This document shows, piece by piece, positions 8,538 through 17,599 of a DNA stretch of 64,000 nucleotides (positions within the stretch are counted from its first letter, which is position 1; every line of letters starts with the position of its first letter). Source of the DNA: Alkalihalobacillus trypoxylicola (GTDB taxonomy: Bacteria > Bacillota > Bacilli > Bacillales > Bacillaceae_D); the NCBI RefSeq assembly GCF_001590785.1, contig NZ_LTAO01000007.1, positions 4,285 to 68,284 on the forward strand, given 5' to 3'. The position numbers and the translations under genes are program-made. The notes under the pieces are model-generated. The model did no database searches and was not told where the DNA came from. It was given only the letters and a program-made list of their open reading frames with translations.

Positions 8538-9793
8538 GTTTTTCCAAAACCAAACGAACTATTGAAGCAATATGGAGCATTGAGTTTCCTACCCTTATTG
8601 CAAAGTTAACAGGAATGGTGCGCGATGTCAGTCTTGCCGAAGATCTGGCTCAAGATACCTTAGTAATTGCTCTTGAAAAATGGCCGCATACTGGAATACC
8701 AGATAATCCTGGGGCATGGTTAATGACGACGGGCAAACGGCGGGCAATTGATCACTTACGAAGAACGAAGGTTCTTGAACAAAAATATACGGAAATTGCA
8801 AATGATACAAGATTATTTATTGAGGAAGATATAGAGAATGTTCTGAGTGGAGAAATCGGTGATGAACTGCTTCGTTTAATTTTTATGACCAGTCACCCCA
8901 TATTATCACAGGATGCCAGAGTTGCTTTAACATTGCGTTTGGTATGTGGACTTACTACGGCAGAAATTGCACGTTCATTTCTTGTTGCAGAATCAACAAT
9001 TGCTCAGAGAATCGTCCGGGCTAAGGGAACACTCAAGGAAAAAAAGATTCCTTTTGAGGTACCTCTTGAAGAAGAACTTAACAACCGCCTTTCGACTGTA
9101 CTCGAAGTCATTTATCTTATGTTTAATGAGGGTTATTCAGCCACTATTGGAGAAAATTGGATGCGCCCCATATTATGTCAAGAGTCATTGAGACTTGGGC
9201 GTGTTCTTGCCGAAATCGTACCTTCTGAACCGGAAGTGCATGGGCTAGTTGCTTTAATGGAAATTCAATCATCCCGCTTTAGAGCTCGTATTAATTCGAA
9301 AGGAGAACCCATCCTTCTATTAGATCAAAATCGGGCACTTTGGGATCAATTATTGATTCGCCGTGGTTTATCAGCATTAGAACGTAGTCGGAAGTTAGGA
9401 CGTTCCCCTGGACCTTATTTCTTACAGGCAGCCATCACTGCCTGCCACTCTCAGGCGCGAACTCCAGAAGAAACCAATTGGCACCAAATAGCTGCTCTTT
9501 ACGAATCACTTTCCATTGTAATGCCCTCCCCAATTGTTGAATTAAATCGTGCAGTTGCCATTTCCATGGCATTTGGTCCAGAAATCGGGTTAATTATGGT
9601 GGACGAGTTAAAATCTGACCCTTACCTTAAAAAATATCATCTTCTGCCCAGTGTTCGAGGAGATTTTTTAAATAAGCTAGGTCGATACGAAGACGCACGA
9701 GCGGAATTTGAACGTGCTGCATCAATGACACAAAATGAGAGAGAAAGAATTCTATTACTGAATCGTGCGAAGGAATGTGGAATATTAGAATAG
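8534..9793 (+). CDS. ECF42-type RNA polymerase sigma factor with C-terminal TPR-like extension
   Basis: 419 residues from GTG 8534. The N-terminal part has sigma region 2 (LTGMVRDVSLAEDLAQDTL, then a GAWLMTTGKRRAIDHLRR segment) and region 4 (LTLRLVCGLTTAEIARSFLV plus ESTIAQRIVRAKGTL). A long C-terminal helical half (about 190-419) replaces an anti-sigma partner, as in ECF42 proteins, where the extension regulates activity. Helix pairs such as 'IAALYESL...PIVELNRAVAISMAFGPE' and 'GRYEDARAEFERAASM' look TPR-like. It is coupled to the YCII gene; no anti-sigma gene is adjacent, which is normal for this group. Confidence 0.92.
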   Translation: MSFSKTKRTIEAIWSIEFPTLIAKLTGMVRDVSLAEDLAQDTLVIALEKWPHTGIPDNPGAWLMTTGKRRAIDHLRRTKVLEQKYTEIANDTRLFIEEDIENVLSGEIGDELLRLIFMTSHPILSQDARVALTLRLVCGLTTAEIARSFLVAESTIAQRIVRAKGTLKEKKIPFEVPLEEELNNRLSTVLEVIYLMFNEGYSATIGENWMRPILCQESLRLGRVLAEIVPSEPEVHGLVALMEIQSSRFRARINSKGEPILLLDQNRALWDQLLIRRGLSALERSRKLGRSPGPYFLQAAITACHSQARTPEETNWHQIAALYESLSIVMPSPIVELNRAVAISMAFGPEIGLIMVDELKSDPYLKKYHLLPSVRGDFLNKLGRYEDARAEFERAASMTQNERERILLLNRAKECGILE

Positions 9794-9956
9794 TGGGACT
9801 GCCATTTGTCTATATTCCTGTCCTAGAAAAGTGCATTTCTTGCAAGAAGCAAAGACATATTAGGTATATTTAGAAATTACCCTAAGCAGAAGTCAATGTT
9901 ACTAAATATGGAGAATTTATTTATCAATATATTAACGGAAAGGATTGTATATAAAA

Positions 9957-10298
9957 ATGAACCAAGAAATAACCACTTTTATTGATACATTAAAAGAACC
10001 TTGGCAGAAAGAACTTGCGACAAATTTAAGAGAGGTTGTCCACCATGCAATACCCGATGTAAATGAGCGTATTCAATACAAGAAACCACATTTTTTAAAA
10101 AACGGAAAGTACGCAGCTGTGATTTCAACATCAAAAATAGCAGTCAGCTTTACCATTTTTAATGCAGATACTTTAGAGCTTCCTGAAGGCCAGTTTGATG
10201 GACCGGAAAATAGAAAAACGATGAAGCTTAGTAAAGGAGATACAATAAATTTCGAACAACTTACCAAATTAGTTAGTCAAGCTACTGTTTCCCTTTAA
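9957..10298 (+). CDS. DUF1801 (YdhG/YjhX-like) small protein
   Basis: 113 residues from ATG 9957, preceded by GGAAAGGA; an in-frame TTG at 9945 abuts that RBS and is not used. The pattern 'FIDTLKEPWQKELATNLREVV...IPDVNERIQYKKPHFLKNGKYAAVI' is typical of DUF1801 proteins, which share the YdhG fold and are of unknown function. It sits alone in a single-gene unit after the sigma factor, separated by about 160 bp that holds no gene. Confidence 0.75.
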   Translation: MNQEITTFIDTLKEPWQKELATNLREVVHHAIPDVNERIQYKKPHFLKNGKYAAVISTSKIAVSFTIFNADTLELPEGQFDGPENRKTMKLSKGDTINFEQLTKLVSQATVSL

Positions 10299-10379
10299 AT
10301 ATAAGTTAAATAAACGCATTACTTGTCTGAATCGGCAAAAAGACACAAATTTAAAACAAATACAGTCAAAACTAAAATA

Positions 10380-10408
10380 CCTGGCTCCAATTGATTATAG
10401 GAGCCAGG
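10380..10408 (-). terminator. Hairpin between convergent genes
   Basis: Arms CCTGGCTCC and GGAGCCAGG are perfect 9-bp complements around an 11-base loop. T-rich sequence follows on the minus strand, so it most likely ends the cupin transcript and possibly also the DUF1801 transcript. Confidence 0.65.
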
Positions 10409-10466
10409 CAACAATATTCTTCGCCCTCCGTATCCAAACTACTTAAAAACCATTGCTATGACCGCA

Positions 10467-10823
10467 TTATTCTCCAACTGTTTCCCGATTTGGGGAAGAA
10501 TACATAATCATCATACGGCAAGGCTCCCAGCTCGTTACCACAGCATTATGAGGAACGTTTTGGGGGATTCTTAACATCATTCCAGGTTTAAGATGATGAA
10601 TCTCATCACCAAGAGAATGTTCACACTCCCCTGATAATACATAAATTAATTCTTCACAATTCGGATGTATATGTCTTGGGTTCTCTTTACCAGCCTCAAT
10701 ATATACCATTCCAAAAGTCATCTGGCTCTCTGGGTCAATTTCTGCACCACATAGCCATTGTATTTTCCCCCAATCCATATCTAATACGTGTTTCTCATCC
10801 TTTAAATTTGTAATTGTTGCCAT
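10467..10823 (-). CDS. Single-domain cupin protein
   Basis: 118 residues from ATG 10823, seven bases after GGAGGGA; the 17-codon longer frame lacks an RBS. Cupin motif 1 is seen in 'ENPRHIHPNCEELIYVLSGE' (H-x-H...E) and motif 2 in 'PQNVPHNAV'. The protein is a small cytosolic beta-barrel that likely binds a metal and a small sugar-like or acid ligand. Its promoter carries the same 17-bp palindrome as the sugar gene pair at 12000, so it likely belongs to that pathway and is controlled by the XRE-cupin regulator next to it. Confidence 0.85.
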   Translation of the reverse strand: MATITNLKDEKHVLDMDWGKIQWLCGAEIDPESQMTFGMVYIEAGKENPRHIHPNCEELIYVLSGECEHSLGDEIHHLKPGMMLRIPQNVPHNAVVTSWEPCRMMIMYSSPNRETVGE

Positions 10824-10868
10824 AAGAAAATCCCTCCTATTTATTTTACAAGTTCTAATTATAATATT

Positions 10869-10885
10869 ATTCAACTAAGTTGAAT
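10869..10885. promoter_or_regulatory. Palindromic operator, site 1 (cupin gene)
   Basis: ATTCAACTAAGTTGAAT is symmetric about its central base and occurs identically at 11913-11929. It lies 46 bp upstream of the cupin gene start. The likely binding protein is the XRE-cupin regulator encoded at 11226-11777; this is inferred from position and from its occurrence at exactly the two flanking promoters. Confidence 0.7.
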
Positions 10886-10961
10886 AAAACAAGAGTTTTT
10901 TTATGAGCAACTTTTTTTGATTTAAGCCTATTATCGGAATTTAACAAAAGAATTTATTAAA

Positions 10962-11228
10962 TGAATCAATTTCATCATTCATTTCTTATAATGAAAACCG
11001 AACGATTAGGTTTTGATTTTCACTTTAGGTAGATGCTTTCCCAAGGGCCTGTCTTCAGCTAACTCTGACATTTAGCGGGTCGTCAGAGTAGATCTTCAGA
11101 CTGCGCTGATCCTTTGGGAGTCACTACCTACCGTTTCGATCAAGAAATTAATTCACAAAAGTTTAAAACATATTTTATAAGAAACGTTCGGTCTCATTCG
11201 CTTATAGAGCCATTATGAAATTCACTCA
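10962..11228 (+). repeat. Interspersed hairpin repeat, copy C
   Basis: Near full length, with the left TGAATCAATTTCATCATT end and a right end finishing ATTATGAAATTCACTCA. The inner loop differs from the other copies (ATTTAGCGGG). Its last three bases (TCA on plus) are the TGA stop codon of the minus-strand regulator gene, so the element and the gene overlap by three bases. Confidence 0.9.
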
Positions 11229-11777
11229 AATACTAAAAACGGCTAAATATTTAACTTCCTCTGAAATAGGCGTCAACGTATGCTCTTCTATTGACGTAAA
11301 GTAAATGGAATCTCCCGGTCCAAGAGTGTATTCTATACTACCTACTCTATACTTCATTTGCCCTTCAAGAACAAACAAAAATTCTTCTCCATTATGTGAG
11401 AGAACATGCTTTTTTACTTCTCCTTTTTTTGCTACAAAATAATATGGTTGCATAATTTTATCTTGTCGTCTCGTTGCGAAAGCATAAAAAGAATATCCAT
11501 TTTCTGTTTTGATCCAGCTATCAGGATCCTTATAACTATCTGTCTGAGTAAAAACGGTTCCACTTTCTTTATTATCTTCTAACAAGTCGGAAACAGTCAC
11601 TCCAAGGGCTTCCGAAATTTTCATTAATGTCGCGATAGGAGGTGTTGTTGCCCCATTTTCGATTTTTGATAAAAGACTTTTAGTAAAGCCACAAAGGGAA
11701 GAAACCTCCTCCAATGTTCGGTTTTGTTGTTTACGTATACGACGAATTTTCATTCCTAAATCTTTAGCAATTGACAA
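11226..11777 (-). CDS. XRE-family regulator with C-terminal cupin sensor domain
   Basis: 183 residues from a TTG start preceded by GAAAGGAAC at good spacing. Residues 5-65 form an HTH_3 domain (GMKIRRIRKQQNRTLEEVSS, then TKSLLSKIENG). Residues 110-180 form a cupin_2 barrel (HNGEEFLFVLEGQMKYRVG, GDSIYF, EEHTL). Family knowledge: such proteins repress or activate small sugar or amino-acid catabolic units and sense a ligand in the cupin. It is divergent from the isomerase/oxidoreductase pair, and the palindrome at 10869 and 11913 is its probable operator. The stop codon is supplied by repeat copy C, which suggests insertion at the gene's 3' end. Confidence 0.9.
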   Translation of the reverse strand: MSIAKDLGMKIRRIRKQQNRTLEEVSSLCGFTKSLLSKIENGATTPPIATLMKISEALGVTVSDLLEDNKESGTVFTQTDSYKDPDSWIKTENGYSFYAFATRRQDKIMQPYYFVAKKGEVKKHVLSHNGEEFLFVLEGQMKYRVGSIEYTLGPGDSIYFTSIEEHTLTPISEEVKYLAVFSI

Positions 11778-11799
11778 TTGAATGTTCCTTTCTATTTAA

Positions 11800-11840
11800 G
11801 TTTGATGGAGTATAATAATCCCTTTTATACTCCATCAAAC
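11800..11840. promoter_or_regulatory. Long inverted repeat in the divergent regulator/sugar-gene intergenic region
   Basis: Perfect 15-bp arms (GTTTGATGGAGTATA and its complement) around an 11-base AT-rich loop, starting 22 bp upstream of the XRE gene. It could be a second operator or a leader hairpin for the regulator mRNA. It differs from the 17-bp palindrome. Confidence 0.55.
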
Positions 11841-11912
11841 AGCAAGTATTCTCCCTTTATTATACACTAATTCTTATAAAAAGTTTATTCTAATTCAAAT
11901 ATATTATTGCAA

Positions 11913-11929
11913 ATTCAACTAAGTTGAAT
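11913..11929. promoter_or_regulatory. Palindromic operator, site 2 (sugar isomerase/oxidoreductase operon)
   Basis: Identical to the 17-bp palindrome at 10869-10885. It lies 70 bp upstream of the isomerase start, in the intergenic region shared with the XRE-cupin gene, where a repressor could control both directions. Confidence 0.7.
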
Positions 11930-11959
11930 TAAACTTAACTAACGAAAAGGAGAGTTACT

Positions 11960-11973
11960 TGTAAACGCTTTCT
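11960..11973 (+). promoter_or_regulatory. Candidate cre (CcpA) site
   Basis: TGTAAACGCTTTCT matches the cre consensus TGWAANCGNTNWCA at 13 of 14 positions. It lies 27 bp upstream of the isomerase ATG, downstream of the likely promoter, the usual place for a repression roadblock. It supports a carbon-catabolic role for the two-gene unit. Confidence 0.6.
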
Positions 11974-11999
11974 GTTTTTCAAAAAAGGAGGAAAAGATT

Positions 12000-12758
12000 A
12001 TGAAGTTCGCATTTTCGAGACCTACGACCACCACCGAAGATATGAACACGTTAATTAAAAACTATCAATCTATTGGATATGATGGACTTCAGCTAAAGTA
12101 TGCTCAATACGGACCTTATATTCACAACCCCCAAGAGTTTTTAGATTTATTTGGTACCTTTAAAGGAGTGGCTTCTGGATTAATTGCTGGAGGAAGATTA
12201 GATGAAAAAAATCAAAATGAGTTGAGGGAACTCTTTTTATTCAGTCAAAAAATTGGGGTAGAACGAATCATTTTTTGCCACGGTGTACCGAGAAAAGAAG
12301 TATCTGATGATGATTTAGGCAAATTCGCCATTCAACTTTCTGATTTAGGTCAAGAGGCTTTTGAGAAATATGGTGTAAAACTCTCTCTTCACCATCATTA
12401 TAATCAACCCGTTATGTACAGAAGAGACTTTGATTTATTCTTTGATAAAGTACGAGACCAATCTATTAATTTAACAGTAGACACTGCACACCTTTATGCT
12501 TCAGGGATAAAAGATATTGATGAACTAATATACAATTTTCAAGATCATATTGATAACTTCCATTTAAAAGATTTTAAAAATGGTGATTGGAAAATTCTCG
12601 GGGAAGGCGAAATAAACTTCGAACCCATATTTAATAGCATACATGGAATTAACTATCACGGCTGGGTATCTGCTGACGAAGAAAGCGGTAGTGATATCTT
12701 AACAGGTATGAAAGATTGTTTATCTTTCATGAAAGAAGGTCTAACACATTCAAACTGA
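12000..12758 (+). CDS. Sugar phosphate isomerase/epimerase (xylose isomerase-like TIM barrel)
   Basis: 252 residues with AAGGAGG eight bases before the ATG. Strands carry typical AP-endonuclease-2/xylose-isomerase-like features: 'YDGLQLKYAQYG', 'KLSLHHHYNQPV', 'LTVDTAHLYASG', 'DNFHLKDFKNG' and 'GEGEINFEPIF', which supply the His/Glu/Asp metal ligands. It probably isomerises or epimerises a sugar or inositol derivative together with the oxidoreductase 13 bp downstream. The operon is under a candidate cre site and the XRE-cupin operator. Exact substrate cannot be read from sequence. Confidence 0.88.
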   Translation: MKFAFSRPTTTTEDMNTLIKNYQSIGYDGLQLKYAQYGPYIHNPQEFLDLFGTFKGVASGLIAGGRLDEKNQNELRELFLFSQKIGVERIIFCHGVPRKEVSDDDLGKFAIQLSDLGQEAFEKYGVKLSLHHHYNQPVMYRRDFDLFFDKVRDQSINLTVDTAHLYASGIKDIDELIYNFQDHIDNFHLKDFKNGDWKILGEGEINFEPIFNSIHGINYHGWVSADEESGSDILTGMKDCLSFMKEGLTHSN

Positions 12759-12771
12759 AAGAAAGGGTGTC

Positions 12772-13800
12772 ATGAATATGTCTACAAATAAATGTTATCG
12801 TATAGGAATTGTTGGAGCTGGAAATGTCACAAGAATGCATTTAGATGGATTAAAAAAGAATGAAAATCGTGTAAAGGTAACAGCCATATGTGATCCTAAT
12901 TCTGAAACATTAAAAGAGAGAGCTGACTTTTACAATATCGAGCAAAGATATACAAATTTGGATGATTTTATTGAAAATAGCCAAGTAGAAGTAGCCATTG
13001 TATGTACGCCATCTGTCATTAGAAAAGAGGTCATTTTTCCATTAATTGAAGCAGGAATTCCCATCTTTTGCGAAAAGCCATTTACGGAAACATTAAAAGA
13101 AGCAATAGAAATTGATCATATGGCAAAAAAATATAATGTACCTATAAGTATTAACCAAAACTTCAGAAGTCACTACCCTTTTCATTTTATTAGAAATTTA
13201 ATTGCTGAAAATCAGATTGGAGCCATCACGGCTGTCCATTTTCGTGATATTTTTTATCGTCAGGATCAGGGTTGGAGAACACAATGTGAGCGAAATTCCA
13301 TGTCTGTCATGGGGGTTCACTGGTTTGATGGGTTTAGACTAATACTTAACAGCGAAGCTAAAAGCCTAGTATGCCAAACACATTCTTCCCCAAACGTCCA
13401 ATGTGTTGGTGATACAGATGCTTCTGTACAAATTCTTTTCCAAAATGGAGTGACCGTTTCTTATATGCAAAGCTTTTCTTCAAGCTACGGAAGTAACCAA
13501 CTAATTATTATTGGAACTTCAGGTACTATTGTGGCTGATTACAATGACATTTCATTATTCGAAGTGGGAGCTAAAAATCCGGTTAAGACTTGGAAAGATC
13601 CACAAGGAGGTCAGGATTTAAAAGCGGATTCAGCCTTTAATGGTTTAAATGAATTATTACTTTCTATAGAAAATAATGAAAATGCTTCAAATAGTTGCGA
13701 GGATAATTTAAGAACAATCTCTTTACTTGAAGCTGCCTATATTTCTTCTCAAGAACAGAGAATGGTTTATTTTAAACCTGATGGAATTCTAGAAAATTAA
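12772..13800 (+). CDS. Gfo/Idh/MocA-family NAD(P)-dependent oxidoreductase
   Basis: 342 residues. The N-terminal Rossmann motif GIVGAGNVTRMHLDGL, the 'EKPFTETLKEA' motif after beta-5 (lysine that contacts substrate and cofactor) and a C-terminal alpha/beta substrate domain (residues 130-340; 'SVMGVHWFDGFRLI' holds the likely catalytic His) place it in the Gfo/Idh/MocA family of sugar and inositol dehydrogenases. It shares a transcript with the upstream isomerase, 13 bp apart. ATG at 12778 is an alternative start with slightly better spacing to the AAAGGG motif. Confidence 0.9.
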   Translation: MNMSTNKCYRIGIVGAGNVTRMHLDGLKKNENRVKVTAICDPNSETLKERADFYNIEQRYTNLDDFIENSQVEVAIVCTPSVIRKEVIFPLIEAGIPIFCEKPFTETLKEAIEIDHMAKKYNVPISINQNFRSHYPFHFIRNLIAENQIGAITAVHFRDIFYRQDQGWRTQCERNSMSVMGVHWFDGFRLILNSEAKSLVCQTHSSPNVQCVGDTDASVQILFQNGVTVSYMQSFSSSYGSNQLIIIGTSGTIVADYNDISLFEVGAKNPVKTWKDPQGGQDLKADSAFNGLNELLLSIENNENASNSCEDNLRTISLLEAAYISSQEQRMVYFKPDGILEN

Positions 13801-13821
13801 TAAATCTCACCGTTGAATGAA

Positions 13822-13877
13822 AAAGACCCTCTGTATCTATTCAATTATGAACGAATTGATAGGTACGGAGGGTCTTT
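13822..13877 (+). terminator. Terminator after the sugar operon
   Basis: Arms containing AAAGACCCTC and GAGGGTCTTT pair across a roughly 30-base loop region with further internal pairing. A-rich and T-rich flanks suggest it works in both directions, but the nearest upstream gene is the oxidoreductase on the plus strand. Confidence 0.75.
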
Positions 13878-13959
13878 CTTATAGGTTAAAGAAGGTACAT
13901 AATCCATCTGATTTCAAAATAGATGCATTCGAAAAGAAATTCGATTTACTAGTCTGAAC

Positions 13960-14697
13960 TCATGCGTGAGACCCACCTTGTAAAATCAAGTTTGCTTTTT
14001 CTACACTACTTTCACTTGGTGGTTCAATGTGCTCTAATGGATATCGATACCCCAAAGCCTCCCACTTATATACTCCTAGTTTATGATAGGGTAAAATTTC
14101 AATTTTCTTTACATTATTCAAAGTTTTAATATACGCTGAAAGCTTCCGTAAATCGTTCTCGTTATCATTTATTGTTGGTACTAAAACATGCCTAATCCAT
14201 ACTGGAATTTGTTTATCTGAAAGTAGCTCTGCAAACTCCAAAATATGACGATTGGTTTTCCCAGTTAATTTGCGGTGCTTTTTTTCATCAATATGCTTTA
14301 AATCTAGCAGAATTAAATCTGTATAATTTAGTAATTCTTCGAGCTCAGCCATAAATTTTGGCTCTCTCGAGAAACATCCCCCCGACGAATCAATGGTCGT
14401 ATGGATACCTCTTTTTTTACATTCTTTAAAAAGCTCTATTAAAAACGACGGTTGCAGAAGAGGTTCTCCTCCACTAACGGTTATGCCCCCTTTAGATGCC
14501 TTGATAAAAGGAAGATACGACTCTAAATCGTTCATAATCTCATCCACCGATATTTCTCTTCCTGATCCAATTTCCCAAGTATCCGCATTATGGCAAAATT
14601 GGCACCTTAATAAACACCCTTGTAGAAAAACCACATAACGAATACCAGGTCCATCTACCGTTCCAAATGTTTCGATTGAATGAATATTACCGTTCAT
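13960..14697 (-). CDS. pflA: Pyruvate formate-lyase activating enzyme (radical SAM)
   Basis: 245 residues from ATG 14697, preceded by GGAGGGAGAT; a start seven codons upstream lies before that RBS. The radical-SAM cluster motif CLLRCQFCHN (CxxxCxxC), the 'GGITVSGGEPLLQPSFL' SAM-binding motif and the overall length match PflA. It uses a [4Fe-4S] cluster and SAM to generate the glycyl radical of PflB under anaerobic conditions. It follows pflB by 39 bp and is co-transcribed with it. Confidence 0.96.
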   Translation of the reverse strand: MNGNIHSIETFGTVDGPGIRYVVFLQGCLLRCQFCHNADTWEIGSGREISVDEIMNDLESYLPFIKASKGGITVSGGEPLLQPSFLIELFKECKKRGIHTTIDSSGGCFSREPKFMAELEELLNYTDLILLDLKHIDEKKHRKLTGKTNRHILEFAELLSDKQIPVWIRHVLVPTINDNENDLRKLSAYIKTLNNVKKIEILPYHKLGVYKWEALGYRYPLEHIEPPSESSVEKANLILQGGSHA

Positions 14698-14736
14698 CGT
14701 ATCTCCCTCCATTTTCAATCTATCTTCACGAATACT

Positions 14737-16962
14737 TTATATTGCACCATGAAAAGTACGATTAATGACATCTATTTGCTGCTCTCTCGTTAACTTGATA
14801 AAATTCACAGCATAGCCCGAAACTCTTATCGTTAATTGAGGGTATTCTTCAGGATGTTCCATAGCATCTAATAATGTTTCTCTATTAAATACATTAATAT
14901 TTAGGTGATGTCCCTTTTTCTCTGAATATCCATCAAGTAGTGCTACTAAGTTATTCACTTTATTTTCCTCTTCTTTCCCTAGAGCTTTTGGAACTAAAGA
15001 AAAGGTATTAGAAATTCCATCTAAAGCATAAGAGTAAGGAATTTTGGCAACAGAATTCAAGGAAGCGAGCGCTCCTTTAGTGTCTCTGCCATGCATAGGA
15101 TTGGCTCCTGGTGCAAATGGTTCTCCCTCTCTTCGACCATCTGGGGTATTTCCAGTCTTTTTTCCATAAACTACATTTGAAGTAATGGTCAATACAGATG
15201 TTGTCGTTTGAGATTGACGATAGGTTTGATGCTTTTGTAGCATCTTCATAAAGGTTTTGACCACATTTACAGCAATTGAATCGACACGGTCATCATTGTT
15301 ACCATATTTCGGATAGTCTCCCTCGACATAATAATCAACCGCTAAACCATTTTCATCTCGAATAGCATGCACCTTCGAATGTTTAATCGCACTTAAAGAA
15401 TCAGCTACAACACTTAAACCAGCAATTCCGGTTGCCATTGTTCTCAAAATGTCCGAATCATGAAGCGCCATCTCAATTCGTTCATAGCTATATTTATCAT
15501 GCATATAATGAATAATGTTTAAGGTATTAATATATAATTCAGCTAACCATTCCATCATCCCTTCAAAATTGCTCATTACTTCTTCATAACTTATAATGTC
15601 TGACGTAATGGGCTGCATTTTGGGACCAACTTGAATTTTAAGCTTCTCATCTACTCCGCCATTTATCGCATATAACAAGGTTTTGGCTAAATTAGCTCTC
15701 GCTCCAAAGAATTGCATTTGCTTTCCGATTCTCATGGCGGACACGCAGCAAGCAATTCCATAATCATCTCCCCACTCAGCACGCATCAAGTCATCATTTT
15801 CGTATTGAATAGCACTCGATTCTATTGACATTTTTGCACAATATTTCTTGAAGCCTTCCGGTAGTTGAGTGGACCATAATACGGTTAAATTCGGTTCAGG
15901 AGCAGGACCTAAATTAGTAAGTGTATTCAGAAAACGAAATGAATTCTTCGTTACGAGTGGCTGACCGTTTAAGGCCACTCCTCCAATTGATTCTGTCACC
16001 CACGTCGGGTCACCACTGAATAGCTCATTATAATCAGGAGTACGGGCAAATTTAACTAACCGAAGCTTCATCACAAAATGATCGACGAGCTCTTGAGCTT
16101 CTTTTTCATTTAGTACACCTGTTTCTAGGTCTCTCTCTATAAAGATATCAAGAAAAGTTGAAACCCTTCCTAGACTCATTGCTGCACCATTTTGCTCCTT
16201 AATAGCCGCTAAATAAGCTAAGTATAGCCATTGGAAAGCTTCCGTTGCATTAGATGCTGGATTAGATAAATCAAATCCGTATATTTCTCCTAGCTGCTTT
16301 AATTCTTGCAAAGCTCTTATTTGTTCGGTTATTTCTTCTCTCAGACGAATTTTATCTTCGGTCATCGTCCGACTACTTTCCTTTTTATCAATTTGCTTTT
16401 GCTTGATTAAGAAATCGGTACCGTATAGAGCTACCCTTCGGTAATCTCCTATTATACGCCCCCTACCATAAGCATCTGGTAAACCCGTTATGATTCCCGC
16501 TTTTCTAGCAATCTTCATTTCATCCGTATAAGCATCGAAAACCCCTTGATTATGAGTTTTTCGATAATCCGAGAATATCTTTGATATCTCGTCATCTACT
16601 TTATAGCCATATGACTCTGCTGCAGCTTCTGCCATTCTTATTCCACCATAAGGCATTAGAGAACGTTTGAACGGTGCATCCGTTTGTACACCAACCACCT
16701 TTTCTAAATCTTGATTTAAATAACCTGCCTGATGTGAAGTGATAGAAGATACCACATTCGTATCCAAATCATACACGCCACCACGAAGTCGCTCGTCTTT
16801 AGATAAATCCATTATCTGTTTCCAAAGGGAAGTGGTTGCTTTCGTTGGTCCCTCTAAAAAGGAATCATCCCCTTCAAATGTGTTCACATTATCTAGAATA
16901 AACTCTCGAACATTTACCTCTTCTTTCCAAGATTCGCCTTTAAATGATTGCCAATGTTTCAT
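14737..16962 (-). CDS. pflB: Formate C-acetyltransferase (pyruvate formate-lyase)
   Basis: 741 residues with GAGGAGG before the ATG. The catalytic Cys-Cys pair is seen in '[15 protein letters not shown]' and the glycyl-radical loop in '[13 protein letters not shown]' near the C-terminus. The length agrees with PflB rather than with shorter glycerol dehydratase-type relatives. It converts pyruvate plus CoA to formate and acetyl-CoA during fermentation. An FNR-type box at 17087-17102 upstream and a weaker cre-like sequence (17132-17145) suggest anaerobic and carbon control. This indicates a facultative anaerobe. Confidence 0.97.
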   Translation of the reverse strand: MKHWQSFKGESWKEEVNVREFILDNVNTFEGDDSFLEGPTKATTSLWKQIMDLSKDERLRGGVYDLDTNVVSSITSHQAGYLNQDLEKVVGVQTDAPFKRSLMPYGGIRMAEAAAESYGYKVDDEISKIFSDYRKTHNQGVFDAYTDEMKIARKAGIITGLPDAYGRGRIIGDYRRVALYGTDFLIKQKQIDKKESSRTMTEDKIRLREEITEQIRALQELKQLGEIYGFDLSNPASNATEAFQWLYLAYLAAIKEQNGAAMSLGRVSTFLDIFIERDLETGVLNEKEAQELVDHFVMKLRLVKFARTPDYNELFSGDPTWVTESIGGVALNGQPLVTKNSFRFLNTLTNLGPAPEPNLTVLWSTQLPEGFKKYCAKMSIESSAIQYENDDLMRAEWGDDYGIACCVSAMRIGKQMQFFGARANLAKTLLYAINGGVDEKLKIQVGPKMQPITSDIISYEEVMSNFEGMMEWLAELYINTLNIIHYMHDKYSYERIEMALHDSDILRTMATGIAGLSVVADSLSAIKHSKVHAIRDENGLAVDYYVEGDYPKYGNNDDRVDSIAVNVVKTFMKMLQKHQTYRQSQTTTSVLTITSNVVYGKKTGNTPDGRREGEPFAPGANPMHGRDTKGALASLNSVAKIPYSYALDGISNTFSLVPKALGKEEENKVNNLVALLDGYSEKKGHHLNINVFNRETLLDAMEHPEEYPQLTIRVSGYAVNFIKLTREQQIDVINRTFHGAI

Positions 16963-17086
16963 AGTCCTTCCTCCTCATAGTTTGGAATAAAAAACATAAC
17001 AGATATTCAAATTTCGAATATAACAGCTTTATATTTATAGCATACTATGAAAAATATTGAATGTTGTAGCAAAAATGTGAACCTAT

Positions 17087-17102
17087 TGTGAAATTTATCA
17101 CA
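17087..17102. promoter_or_regulatory. FNR-type (possibly Rex) operator upstream of pflB
   Basis: TGTGAAATTTATCACA is an exact TGTGA-N6-TCACA palindrome, the Bacillus Fnr consensus. With its flanks (TTGTGA...TCACAA) it also resembles a Rex site with one mismatch. It lies 125 bp upstream of the pflB start. A further inverted repeat with TGTTATA / TATAACA arms occurs at 17197-17230. Confidence 0.75.
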
Positions 17103-17315
17103 AATTAATTTATCCCTTTACCTATCATATTTGAAAGCGTTATACTTTTTCATTGTAATTTCACTGAAAATATTTTCCAAAAATAAACAAAATATCTGTT
17201 ATATTATATTTCTATCTACTTTATATAACAGTTTTATCTTTAATCTTATTTCCTGTTTTATGCTTGCCTAAATAGAAAATCATTTTTTAGAAGGTATTAA
17301 CAGGCAAACATAAGG

Positions 17316-17471
17316 ATGAGAAATACTCATGAACGAATGATTCCACACATGTTAGGTGCCGCTGAAGAAGAGGATGAATATGAGGAAATGTCTATCCATC
17401 CTTTAATCGAGAAATTGATGTATTCCATTAAGAGAGCGGAAAATCAGCTTCTAATCAACCATATGATGTAA
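17316..17471 (+). CDS. Small acidic protein of unknown function
   Basis: A 51-residue open frame from ATG 17316 with a stop just upstream in frame. It starts MRNTHERMIPHMLGAAEEED and ends with a helical, basic stretch (LIEKLMYSIKRAENQLL). Only a weak AAGG precedes the start. It stands between the pflB promoter and the chrA gene. I do not recognise a family; it may be a genuine small gene or the 3' remnant of a longer one. Confidence 0.35.
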   Translation: MRNTHERMIPHMLGAAEEEDEYEEMSIHPLIEKLMYSIKRAENQLLINHMM

Positions 17472-17599
17472 AAGAAAAAAATTTTACATAACGTTTACAA
17501 TAATCATATTTATACGAAACTTTCCCTATGATAGTCTAATAGTACAATGATTAACAAATACATATACATTTTTATATTAAAGGTTAGGATGATTTAAAA

